From the NCBI GenBank assembly GCA_903813345.2, contig CAIIXF020000008.1, positions 5,963,341-6,027,340 of the forward strand: a stretch of 64,000 bases of DNA, written 5' to 3'. How positions within the stretch are numbered: position 1 is the stretch's first letter; every line of letters starts with the position of its first letter. The notes beneath the pieces are model-generated. The model had not been told where the DNA came from. It ran no database searches and saw nothing but the letters and a program-made list of their open reading frames with translations. The translations under genes and the position numbers were made by a program. Shown here piece by piece: positions 26,655-42,300 of this stretch. The stretch comes from Owenia fusiformis. Taxonomy: Eukaryota; Annelida; Polychaeta; Sabellida; Oweniidae.

Positions 26655-28923
26655 TATCTGCTGAATTGAAGTGTACTGAAAATGTGTACCCGAGCGTAAC
26701 CCTGAAATACATCACATACACATACGTGTGTATAACCAATCACAATCATGATGTACCGTTGAACCGAATATGACAAATGCATTCAGATTGTAACCAACCC
26801 ATTCAATTTTGAAGTGCATCTTTAAGGAGTACAAATCAAACCCTCAAACATCCGCATGGATATTTAAATAGCTTCAGTTGGAGTTGATTTATAAAACATG
26901 GCTGCCTGAGCCTCCCATACAGTGTGATACAAGCAAAGTGTGATACAAGTGATATACCAATGTATGGATTTATACCTAATTTATTCATTCTTCAGTACAC
27001 AAGGTATTGTTGATGTTGAAGTATTATTTATGTCTTTAAGAATTGGCTCATATATCATACAGGAGTTCAAAAGAGGCATACGAAGTATCTGTGAGGCATT
27101 CAATCAAGTGAGAAATGTATTCACCTGCTTTGAAGCTTTGATTATCCTCAAATGGGTGATAAAACCTTAACGGTGTTATATTGCTTCATTGGATTATGTG
27201 TATTGAAATAGGTACAATATAGACTAGACCTCTGTTTGCCTGCATTTCGGAATTACACAGGATCCTGTTTGTTTGAAGTCATCCATGAATTTTCAAGACA
27301 AAATTAGCCTGTTAGAGAATTCAAGACTATGAGAACAACTTTAAGCCTTTGAAAGTGTTAGAATTGAATGAAGATTGCCATTATCTTCTCATGTCATGAT
27401 AGTTTGTAATGCTTTGAACGGCTTCCATTATTTAACATGTTCCTTGCCAGTAATGTCAACTTTGAATGCTTGAAAACATTCCATTAATCAAGAAAGTGAT
27501 GCTAACACAAGATACTCATTTTATTCATTTGGTCTCCAAAGACTTGATTTTGTATTAAAATTAGACAATGCCCAGCATGTTGGGTCTATCCAAATTGGTT
27601 ATTTCAAGTAGATGATAGATACATACAGAAAGTGATAGATTTGGAATTTGTTAGAAAGTTAGAAAAACTGTAGTCCAATAAGATCATCTAAAAAGAATTG
27701 TAGGCAGATGTCATTTTGTGAAAGAAAGATAAATTCTGTGAACCGTGAACTAAAACTAAAACTACTGTATAATTAATTTGAAAAGAACATACTCCATATC
27801 ATCTAATTTTAGTATGTTCAATAGAGGACTTGCTGCTTGCTATCGAGAGGAAAATAGATGGCAGTAGGAGTTTTGGTTGGGCTAGTTTACCATACTGTAT
27901 TACAGTGATAAATGGAGAAACTGACAAAATACATATGTCACCAAAAGAACAAAGTGTAAGTCCTTAATGGTGAAATAATGCAAATCTCCTAAATTCTAAT
28001 TAAAACCAGACTCCAGCAAGATCTAAGCGATATAGCAAAGCCTCTATTGTTACATTAAAGTGTCCAGTGGTTACAAGATGAGCACATGACCCATGACTCA
28101 TGTGACTATACATTCCACTGTTAAACAGTGTATTCAGTTGTAAAGTTTGAAAGATTGAAGCACCGTTGCAAAAGCAACTTAATATGATCTAAAAACACTC
28201 TGCTTGCAGAAAACACTACTGTAAGTGTGGATATCATGTGCATACAGTGCAGAGTTAATGTTCACATTTGAATTGGTTGTATTTTGTAAACTAAGCCACG
28301 TTGGCTACGCAGTTATGTTCATGTATGTAAAAGATAATACCATAGATACTGAATAATAGGTATCAAATCAAATCTGTGTATTGGTGGTTTATTTTCCGAA
28401 TCTAATAAATATTGCTGACCTGACATCCCTATAGGTCTCATCTAAGCATAGAATATACATAAATATAGTTGAATACCCCGACATGGCTTAGTTCAAAAAA
28501 TATCAAAGTCAAATTCAAAAATGGTCCCCACTGGGTGCATACTGCATATGAGAACCACACCTAGCGTTCTCTCCAAAACACTGTCTGCATAGGATGAAAA
28601 ATGGCACACTAAGAATGCTTCATATGTCAGTTTTTAATTTCATATTTATAGCAAAACCTGTAAAGATAGACACTTACAAAATGTTTTGGTAGTTTAAAAA
28701 TAGTTTTCTGAAACAATTGTTGAATTCTCATTGGCTCACATTAAAACAGTTATAGAGGTGTTCATATTTGTAGGTTAACTTATTTAAAAACATGAACAAT
28801 GCAATTTATTTTGTCTCTTAGTCCAAATTCTTTTTGGGCTACTTGTCGAATTCTGTCTCTAGCAACCAAGTATTTATCATGTTTTAACCATGTCCAAGCT
28901 GTCTGTCTTTTCTGAATGATTTA

Positions 28924-28980
28924 AAGGGGGGATATTCTTATTTAAAAGGGGGATATTCTTATTTCAAAGAGGGATATTCT
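28924..28980 (+). repeat. Short tandem repeat, three copies
   Basis: GGGGGATATTCTTATTTAAA units of about 24 bp, the third diverged. Confidence 0.75.
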
Positions 28981-29390
28981 AATAAATTAAAATTGTACAT
29001 TGGTAATAACTGTATAGAAATATTGTATTCAAGTTCTTCAAATTGAATACCTTAGATTACGTAAACAACAACAATATCTAATATAAAAATACCACATACT
29101 CAAAAAAGTAAATTTTAAACTGTATTCCTTATTATAATGCCAAAGATTTCATCTGAGTTTAGTTTGGAAGTAGGAATAAAAGAAGGTTTAGAAATGTGTT
29201 GTGATTCACCCAGTATTTGTAAGTTTGAAAATTAGAATTTTTGTTATTATGTAACTGTAGTCCATTATAAATACTCATTCATTTGACCTATTTTGTAATT
29301 TGAAAGCCTAAATTTTGGAATATTTTCTATTGGTAATTAAAATTACTACAAAAATAAACACATTTTGCTAAGAACACAAATATAGTTTAT

Positions 29391-29396
29391 TTTATT
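29391..29396 (-). promoter_or_regulatory. Candidate polyadenylation signal of the decarboxylase gene
   Basis: TTTATT on the plus strand gives AATAAA on the minus strand, about 95 bp past the stop codon. It is a position-only call in AT-rich sequence. Confidence 0.45.
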
Positions 29397-29488
29397 TATT
29401 CATTCATGAAATGTATTGAAACTACATTTAGAGGGAAAATTTGGGAAATGACTTTTATTTAAGAACTAATTATGGTAATGCTATGAAT

Positions 29489-33257
<3,769 letters not shown>

Positions 33258-33900
33258 TGTTGAAAATGATATCCATTCAATCCAAAATCCCCGTTAAAAT
33301 ATTAATTACAATATTGGAAAGGTGCACTCATAATACCCACATTTTAGCAGCATGTACAATGTGAAGATAAAACCACAAACAGTAAGCCCTCGATCCAATA
33401 GCACTGTGTCAAACTAAAGGGTCCAAAGTCAAACGAAAGTGAAAGTGAAAGTGGGTGTGTCTCCATGAGCTTATCCAATCAAATCCTCCAAAGAACGGCG
33501 TAATCCGGCTCGATTAAATTTCATGTTTTCACATTTTCAGAAAATATTGCACAAAGGTGTGAAATAGTGACAGATATAAGCATTCTTTCTTCATTATGCA
33601 ATATTTTTAAGTGAGTATAGTACCTATCGTAAATTAAGAATATAAGTTATCCCACAATTATACACGTTCTGTTGCTGAAATATTATTTTGAAGTTCAAGA
33701 TTTTGGAGATACTATATTATCGCCCACTACATTTTCTAAATTCGTTATATTTTACTCACAGTAAAACAGTAGTACGGGTTGACCTTGCATTGAAATGAAA
33801 TAATTGTAGGCTATACCTTAATGAATTTTGCGATGTAGACTCTTGTCTCGACATATAAAACCTGATAGAATCTCAGCACATCTCATTATTTCAGGTATTG
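33258..33900. promoter_or_regulatory. Bidirectional promoter region: decarboxylase / TRNT1
   Basis: A 643-bp spacer between two divergent start codons must hold both core promoters. It includes a triple GAAAGT motif at 33435-33453. An acceptor-like TTATTTCAG sits just before the TRNT1 ATG, so TRNT1 may have an upstream non-coding exon here. Confidence 0.65.
33435..33453 (+). promoter_or_regulatory. IRF/ISRE-like site
   Basis: GAAAGTGAAAGTGAAAGTG is three tandem GAAANN units, the arrangement bound by interferon regulatory factors. It lies 178 bp upstream of the decarboxylase ATG. It could be chance, since it is only a short simple repeat. Confidence 0.4.
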
Positions 33901-36900
33901 ATGTTGCGACAACTTTGCAGTACTGCCAGTAGACTATTATTCGATACTCTGAAAACATTCCCCAGGGCAACATCACAATCGTATCCCTTTGCCCACTATG
34001 TTAAAAGCAATCTAAGGACAATGAAGATTGACACACCAGAATTTAAAGCTGTCTTCACTCCTGAACTGGACCAACTGATTGCCATCTTCAAAAAGTATGA
34101 TTATGAGCTGAGAATAGCAGGGGGAGCAGTGAGGGACCTATTACGTGGAATAACACCACATGATGTGGACTTTGCCACCACTGCAACTCCTGATCAGATG
34201 AAAGAGATATTTGAAACTGAAGGGATTCGAATGATTAACACTAAGGGAGAGAAACACGGTACAATAACATGTAGGATTAATGACAAGGTAAACTTTTATA
34301 TGTTACAATATTTATGTGGACATTGTATATTGAAAATGCTTCCTCAGAGACTATGTTATTTATATATGTCTCTCAATATTAAAAGTTAAAATTTTACTGT
34401 TCTCTTTTAAAACTGATTATGAGTATGTTTATTGCCTTTCTTATAATATTATAGAATCCTAGTAAACTGATGATGCATTCTTCATTCAGTACGGAATCAT
34501 TTGTTGTCTTCTCTTATTCAGGAAAACTTTGAAGTGACAACTCTCCGTATTGATGTTGTGACAGATGGGCGTCATGCTGAGGTTGAATTTACACGAGACT
34601 GGGAGCTGGATGCCATGAGGCGTGACTTAACAATAAACTCTATGTTTCTAGGTATGGTCTTACAAATTACAATAAACTCTGTTTTCCTTCATTAGAAATT
34701 CCTTTGATCTACCAGGCCCCAAACATCATTCTTGCAAAATGATATCTTGCTAAAATAATCGAGCCTCCCCTACATTGGATCATAAGTTCTGACCTCCCTT
34801 TGATGAAAGCTGGCTTCAAGCATATATGTTTTTCAGCATTTGATGGAACTTTGTATGACTACTATAGTGGCAAGGCTGATCTGGAGGATAAGAAGGTCAG
34901 GTTTGTGGGAGATGCTGTAGCACGCATACAGGAGGACTATCTTAGAATTCTCAGATACTTCAGGTACCATTGTTGTAATGAGTGTTCTTTATGTAAAGAA
35001 AAGTCTTGAAGAGGGCTTATGTGAGACAGACAACTTTCGGAGATTCAGTTTTGGTCAGTAGATAGTACTACTGTAGCATATTTCGATTTGATAAAGGAGA
35101 AACTATATATATTTGTGTGAATGGGGATAAAGTTGAAAGTCCCAGAGATTGAATCTTCATTGAATTGTTCATCTCTATTCTAATACAATGCAAAATGTCA
35201 CCACATGCCATTTGTTACACACATTTAAACTTGCATTCTTTGCTTCAGGTTCTATGGTCGTGTAGCAGTTGATCCCAATGCTCATGAAGATTTAACCCTG
35301 CAGGCAATAAGAGACAACATGAAAGGATTGGCAGGTTGTATTACAATTATAATGTACATGTAGTAGAATGAATGAAATAAGATATATACATTTGCAATTT
35401 TCCTGATGTTTTTCAAAGTTTTTATTATTAGTATTTTCTATTGCATTTAAAGTTGGTATCCTATGATTTATATGTGACATGATTTTTATCCACAAATGGA
35501 TGTTGATATCTGCATGAGAAAGCATGGCCAAAAATACGTTTTCCACTGGTTACAAAATCCTATTTTTATTTAGCCTATATGAGATGATATCTATGATTAA
35601 CAGAGTAACTATGGAATAAATATGCTACATATTTCCTATTGTTAGGTATATCAGGTGAAAGACTCTGGGTGGAAATGAAGAAGATATTAGTTGGGAAACA
35701 TGCCCCAGAACTCATCAAGACCATGTTGGACCTTGGTATGGCACAATACATTGGTACGTTTATGAACTGCAGGGTCTTTGTATTCGTGTAGTTGATAATA
35801 TCTATTAAATTTATTGACTGCAAACAAAATCAAAATCCAGAAACAGCAAAAAGATCCTAAGCTACACCTTTACAAAATGCTCATCTTGGTATTTTGGCTC
35901 GTATACAGGATTGTGGTGTTCTTATCTACAATACTTGTATACGATTGTAGGTCTCCCAGACTTGTGATGTGCTAAAGATTTTGAGTAGATCACTTTTGTT
36001 ATTACAAATAGGTACAGTGTATGTATACCATATTACATATTACATATATTGTGTATACTTGTACTATGTATGTATTTGTAATTTAAATGTATTAACCATG
36101 CTTCGCTCTTGTTTGTAGGTCTCCCAGACTCCTGTAATGTTGAAGAATTCAAAGAGGTTTATGATCGCTCCATTGCACTCAGTCCAAGTCACATGACATT
36201 ACTATCTGCCTTACTACAGACTGAGGAACAGGTACAGACATAGGAAGTTCCTTTGCCTTTGTTTCGTTAATACACTCCAGGAAGTTCTTTGCCTTTGTAA
36301 ATGTATAAACAAAGGAGTAGAAGTTATGAAAGAAAATGCCATTCTATTTCTTCATGCCCAATTTGTATGGGTCTTGTAGTTTGATTGGTCCGTTTAGGTG
36401 TAGCTGGAAATTTTTAGAAATTTTTACATTTCAACTTGTCTATGTACCAAATAAGAGCAGCTTTGACTAAAATTACTCCTAAAGTTTTGCAGTTTATTTT
36501 ATAAAATTTCCATTGCATAAATTTGGTCTGGTTTGTTACGGTATCTATTACTGGAGCATACATTAAAAAGATGGCAGTGTTGTTTCAATCTTACTTTTCC
36601 ATGTTATGTACATTCACTTGCTGCACAATTAAATGTAAATTTGATAAATGATCATTAACCCCAGAGCCTCTATGTTTCTATGCTCCCCTTCCTATTAATA
36701 CAATAATCTCATTTCAGGTATACACACTAAATAAACGTCTCAAGATTTCCAATGATGAACTCAGAACTGCTCTGTTCACCATAAAACACAGAGACGATGA
36801 CTTTGGATCCGAACCTTTCAATCATTGTCAAGATCTGTTTATAGACACTGCAGGGAAGGAACCAAAGAATAAGGCTAGAATAACAGAACTTATAAAATAT

Positions 36901-37107
36901 CATGGAAAGGGGGAACTTTTAGAGGAGTTCACAGCATGGGAACCCAAGAAGTTCCCAGTGAATGGATTTTCTTTGATAAATGCTGGTGTTCCCAAGGGGC
37001 CCCAGTTGGCTAAGACTTTGGATAGACTGAGGGGGATCTGGAGAGACAGTAGGTTCACCTTAACAGAACAAGAACTACTAGAAAAGTTGAAGGATGATTC
37101 AAAATGA
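33901..37107 (+). CDS. TRNT1: CCA-adding tRNA nucleotidyltransferase 1, seven coding exons, 446 aa
   Basis: TRNT1 adds CCA to the 3' ends of cytosolic and mitochondrial tRNAs. Exons: 33901-34287, 34522-34651, 34837-34963, 35249-35334, 35646-35753, 36119-36231, 36718-37107. Phases all agree. Visible family blocks: [11 protein letters not shown] (71-81), metal-binding DVD in [10 protein letters not shown] (88-90), [53 protein letters not shown] across the exon 3/4 junction, [18 protein letters not shown]. The length is close to human TRNT1 (434 aa). The first 40 residues are basic and Ser/Thr-rich, fitting a mitochondrial presequence. Met41 (MKIDTPEF) aligns with the internal Met of the human protein and could give a cytosolic form. 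No key residue is missing. Confidence 0.97.
35190..35220 (-). repeat. Short family B fragment just before TRNT1 exon 4
   Basis: GCAAAATGTCACCACATGCC plus ATTTGTTAC matches the end of the family B copy at 44719-44840. It lies 29 bp upstream of TRNT1 exon 4. Confidence 0.6.
35943..35970 (+). repeat. Decoy copy of the TRNT1 exon 6 acceptor and exon start
   Basis: GTAGGTCTCCCAGACT occurs here and at the true exon 6 start (36116-36131), within the same intron. If used as an acceptor, this copy would read GLPDL and then TGA. Confidence 0.65.
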
Positions 37108-37253
37108 ATCCATAAGTGTGCCCGACTCATAACACGCTACTACATGGGGTAGTAAAATAAATGGCACTAAAGGCTTGATGCATAGCCAAGATCATGAAAT
37201 GTATATGTATGTAATAGCTGTCCAACAGTCCAAGCATTTGAAATATACAATGA

Positions 37254-37259
37254 AATAAA
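37254..37259 (+). promoter_or_regulatory. TRNT1 polyadenylation signal
   Basis: AATAAA 147 bp past the TGA stop. It is the first canonical hexamer well placed downstream. Confidence 0.65.
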
Positions 37260-37565
37260 GTCCTGTCTAAGAATATAATTCTTTGGAGCACATCTTGATA
37301 CATCTATATTATGCTGTAGGATGATTGGCAAGCCTAAAGATGAATTTGGTCAATAAAATAGATAATCATATAAACAATCAAGATATCTAGCAGACTGAAA
37401 GTAAATGGCAAAGGGTTAGTGAATGCTTAGATGATAAAATGCATCACGATTAGCAATCACTTGATACAAAACATGGTACAATGGTACCTGTCTGAAATTG
37501 GTATCTGATATCAGTGCGACTCTTTGTGAGGTTTAATAATTGAAATAGCTTGTTATTTCTATAGG

Positions 37566-37672
37566 CCTAGTCTCCAACATTTTGTGTCGATGGCGGTTGG
37601 TGTTCAGTGTCTGTAACAAATGGCAGGTGGGACATTTTGCATGTCAATGCCTTGTTTAAAATGAAGTATTTA
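37566..37672 (+). repeat. Dispersed repeat family B copy
   Basis: TAGTCTCCAACATTTTGTGT, GTGTCTGTAACAAATGGCAG and GACATTTTGCATGTCAATGC match the other family B copies. Confidence 0.8.
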
Positions 37673-39253
37673 TCGAAATATTCCAGATAGTTGTTGAGAC
37701 TATGGCACATCTGTCATTAAGAAATCTGTTAAATGTATGATAAATTGATTGAATTTGTTTTGACTCCAAAGAGAAGGGAGGGGGTGGGTGTCTGTCAGAG
37801 ATCTCAGAGCTGTAGACTGTAAGTTCATAATAATAATGCTGCTCAAATGAGATTTTATAATTTCAACCGAATCTCACGAAGGAGTCCCTTATTCCCATTT
37901 TAAATGTCAGTCTGGTGAGGTTTACTGGTAGACCTATTAATCTTATTTTCTCGAATGATTTATAGAATTATCTGTCATTTCAATGCAATTTAGAATATAC
38001 ACATGTCATATTTCTTTGCTTTTCTGCTACAATACACGTGTCTACTATAAAATAATTGCCAATCTGTTCGATAAGATGTCGTCATGATTCTGTCAGAGAT
38101 AACTGGAATAAAAAATAAATAAAAAGACACAATGATAAATGGCTTTAAAGCTTATTTTATTCAAATAAATAACATTTGTTTACATTTTAGAGCACTGTGT
38201 GTGCTTTGACTCATCAACAAAAAAATGTGTAATTTGTGTAGCTTTTTAGAAAAACAAAATTGAATAATAAAATTTGTTTTCCCATTTTGAACTTGCGGAT
38301 GGGAGAAGATTAGATACAAAATGAACATAACTTTGCTAGTCTACATGATTTTGAGAACACCACCAAAATAATTCTGTTAAATGTTAACAATACTAGATTT
38401 ATAACTACTAATGTTTATCTCAATTATTTTTCCAATTTCTTTTTACCACATTATTCTCTCTACAGTTGTGATATTCACAATGTAAATTGAATTAGATGTT
38501 AACAAAATATAAAGACTTTGTATAAACTATATGTAAACTAACAAATAATTCTCAAACTGGAATCAGAAATTAGTGAGAAAATTAAAAACTAACAAACAAA
38601 ATTTCTAATTTGTTCTTATTTGGAAACAAAATTATTAAATGTTAAAAATTAGAATGCATATGCAAAGGATCAATACAAATAATGCAGGGCAGAGTTGAGT
38701 ACCATGCAACATCAATAGAGTAAACGACTCCAAATCATTTTGTTATGCACCATTTTAAAGCCACAGACACATTAACGGCTTCACATGTTATGTACTGACA
38801 ATATTTCAAGCACCCTGCATCAAATTCAGCTTCAGCAATTAGATTTTCATGTCTCTTAAATTTTACATTATGTCACTTTCAAAACTGGCCTTTTATGAAT
38901 ACTCAGTAAGCATTACAGTATTATTGTACAGAAATGTTTCCTAAAATTAGTTTTCTATATTATTACTGCTTTTGAAGGTTCTGGAGATCTTTCACCTTAT
39001 ACCATACAATTTTCATTTTTATACCATGCAACTTTAGCATCACACCATTCATCTTTCATACATTTTTGTATATCATACATAAGTTCCAGGTGTCTCTTCA
39101 TCTTTTATGGCAATATTATTATTCCATATTGTAAAACTCAATTTTTTCAAAGCCTTGTTCACCTCCCGAAATGTTGCTGTGTTTATATTGTATTTTCCCA
39201 ATCAGCTGGCTAAATGGAGCTAGAAATATCACTGTTTATGTTCATCATCAGTG

Positions 39254-39259
39254 TTTATT
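39254..39259 (-). promoter_or_regulatory. Candidate CEP170 polyadenylation signal
   Basis: TTTATT on plus (AATAAA on minus) about 98 bp after the stop codon, at the edge of the 114-bp duplicated segment. Confidence 0.4.
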
Positions 39260-39368
39260 TTCTCCACTTATATAATAATTAATTCATCCCATTCGCTGTT
39301 AGATGATCAGTTTCAACGTTCTCCACCAATGATCTGCGAGTGAACATTCACTTCCTTTAATAGAATTC
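39255..39368 (-). repeat. 114-bp direct repeat, copy A (covers CEP170 stop codon and 3' UTR)
   Basis: From TTATTTTCTCCACTTATATA to TTTAATAGAATTC, nearly identical to 40919-41032. The CEP170 TAA stop (39357-39359) and its preceding Tyr and Phe codons lie inside. Confidence 0.9.
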
Positions 39369-42300
39369 ACTTCCCTCCAAGTCTCCACTCTCACTATCAG
39401 ATTGTTCACCCCTGGCGCTATCTATTGGTTCAAATCCATCGATTTCATTCCTGATGCGCTTGATCTCTTGTATGTACATCTTATGTTCATTTCTCTCAGC
39501 TTTTGGACTTCCTGCTGGAGCAGGGTATAGTGTACGGTCAATTACTGGAATTAATAAAAAGACAAATCAATTTTTTTACAAATCATTTACTGTATCAATA
39601 CATTGTAAATTCATGGGCCGATTTCTCTCATTAAGAAGTCAAATAGGGTTCAAAATATTCAACAACAAAAAAGTAAATATCTTCAGGAGTCTTCAATTTA
39701 TTGTTCATTGTTTTTCCCATAAACCATCTACCATAAAGTAAACATCATAGCTCATAGCTTCATATCAATTTTTCTATGTATTACCACTCAGACTGGTGCC
39801 AAGCTTATTCCCTTTGACCATTGTGGCATTAGTGTCATTAATATAATCTTGTGGTAATCTCCATACCTAAACCAGGTACCCTCCTATGTATCTTCAATAT
39901 TTGAAGAATTCAAAAATCCAGCTACCAGAAGAACAAGCAATACAGAAGTATACCAAATTCCTATAAGGTCAACTGCCCAATTTATTAAATCCCCTATTCC
40001 TAATGCAATATCACTGTGGAACAAATTACCTAAACCTCTTTTAGAATATGCCTTAAAATTTTCCCTGCCATCGTTCAAAAAAGAAAGTAATAAACACTTT
40101 CTGCCCAAGAGAATAATCAGTTCAACGTCCCTGATTAATTTAACAAGGTCTCAAGAAATCACTCTCAACAGAGCTCGTGTAGACTTATTTTTGAAAGCAA
40201 GACTTTTTGCACACCAATTTACATTTATAGACTCGGCTCATTGTTCTTGCGGCAAACCTGAAACACTAAAACATTTATTTTTCAAGTGTCCTCTATGCCA
40301 AATTAATAGGCATGCCCTGATGGAAGAGGTCAACAATAACTTCTATAATAAGATCAGCCAACTAACAAACATGGATGATAAACTTAATTTTCTCTTATAT
40401 GGTGACGAGGCATTATCCTTAGCAGAATTAAGTAAACTTCTTATCATCGTCAGCAACTTTCTCCATGACAACAAGACATAGCAAAGAGGTCTCATCTAAG
40501 CCCTGGAGAACTCATAATATATTTATTTTGTTTTTTACACATCTACTTGGCACAAACCCCTCTGGTACCTGGGATACCCTTCGATGCACAGTCGTCCTCA
40601 AACAGCTAAATACTATACTTAATTTTTTACATGTAAGTGATGGCCAACCTATAATGCCAATATGGCGATTGGTGGCCGAAAATGTATTGACTTTACCTCA
40701 ATAAAGTTTATACTATAAAAAAAAAAAAAAATCTCCATACCTTTCACATGATGTTCCACTCTGCGTAGATGCTTTACAATGCCAGCAAGTTCCTGATTGG
40801 CTGCGGGTATATCGTCCATTGAGTCGATGAGGTCATCAATAGGAGAGGGGAGATCGTTAACCTCTCGGTCTTCTCTGAAAAACAATCACAGAGTGTGAAA
40901 TGAAAGAAATGCTGAGCCTTATTTTCTCCACTTATATAAAAGTTAATAAATCCCATTCGCTGTTAGATAATCAGTTTCAAAGTTCTCCACCAATGATCTG
41001 CGAGTGAACATTCACTTCCTTTAATAGAATTCCAATGGATGAATTTGAATTAAATAGTTATATTTCTTTATATTGCCAAGCTTGCAATCATACAGCTGGT
41101 TAAAACCATTGTTGCTAATGTTATTGATTTAACAATGGGATATATTTATTCTCAGGAAATACAAATAAATTAAAATTGAAAAAAACAAAAACCACGTCAC
41201 ATGTCATAATAGACCAGGCGATATTCACAGTTGCTCCTGTATAGAGGATTATTTTTTCCATAGAGAGATGTTTTCCTTTACAAAGAAGTGTTCCATTCAG
41301 ACAGGTTTTACTGTACTATTAACATATCAGATCAATGTATTCAATATTGAATTCTAAAAATACCAACCTCAATTTCTCGATCAGCCTATCTGAAGTTGCA
41401 CGGAGTTTTAACGAAAGCTGGTAAATCGAAGACACCATCACACTGTCATATGACTGCAAAATACAAAAAATTAATTTTTATTACGATGCATGCTTAAAAA
41501 GCAATTTTAACCTTGTATGAGCAAACTATTTGTATGATTACAAAGTCACTTCTTCAAGTCAGTTCTTAAATCATTATAATATCTACAATCTTTAGTGATT
41601 TTCTTAAGACAGCATGCAATGTTTTGTGATAAGATGAGCAATGTCAAAACTCTACAGACAATACAGAACAACATTTCCATCATTATGAACATGCATATGG
41701 GACTCACAAGAATTATTAGGGAGATTAAGCTACATGCTTTTTAGGGAACTTATACTGTCCTCAAAAGGGCAAGTAAATACTTCAGGGATGAAATGATCCT
41801 TAGAGGAGAATAATTCCACAGGATCATGTACATGTTCACATACATGTACATGTTCTCTTATCAATGTGTAGCTGTAGCTTAACCTCCCTTTTAGAAACAC
41901 ACAAAATAAAACATGTACATGTACTGTACTAAATATAAAGTGCAAACTACAAAAAACGACATTAACCTTTTTGGAAATCAAGGAATATTCCACTGAATGT
42001 TTATCAATAAATATTCACATTAAATTCATTTCTCTGATGTGACATTGATAAGCTTTTATTGATTATACACAAGCAGTCAATGTTAAACAAAACAAAGAAA
42101 ACAAAAAATAATCCTAGACTTGACATATATTATGAAACATGAAGCAATTCTATTACATAGACAAAATGCAAATATTCACAACACTGGTACAACTAGATGA
42201 CCCTTTGACCAATGACCCTTAATGTAGTCTTGTATAAAGCACTGCTTAAGTGCCTCCCCATAACATAATACCCCTCTACATAATGGCTGAGATGACCAGA

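Larger units (their letters stand above)
25384..29488. other. Convergent intergenic region: TTBK 3' side to decarboxylase 3' side
   Basis: Contains the presumed TTBK 3' UTR, a candidate alternative last exon (26600-26654), a family B repeat (25666-25792) and a 3-copy repeat (28924-28980). A distant AATAAA lies at 28404-28409. Nothing else coding is recognised. Confidence 0.6.
37108..39356. other. Convergent 3' regions of TRNT1 and CEP170
   Basis: Holds both 3' UTRs and a family B repeat at 37566-37672. An AATAAA-like cluster on both strands near 38155-38170 may mark a distal CEP170 polyadenylation site. No open frame of interest. Confidence 0.55.

Noticed and set aside
40191-40481. Independent host gene coding a Cys/His-rich protein
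   Set aside because: The frame continues upstream, ends in a poly(A) tail and is flanked by a 13-bp target-site duplication, so it is a LINE fragment.
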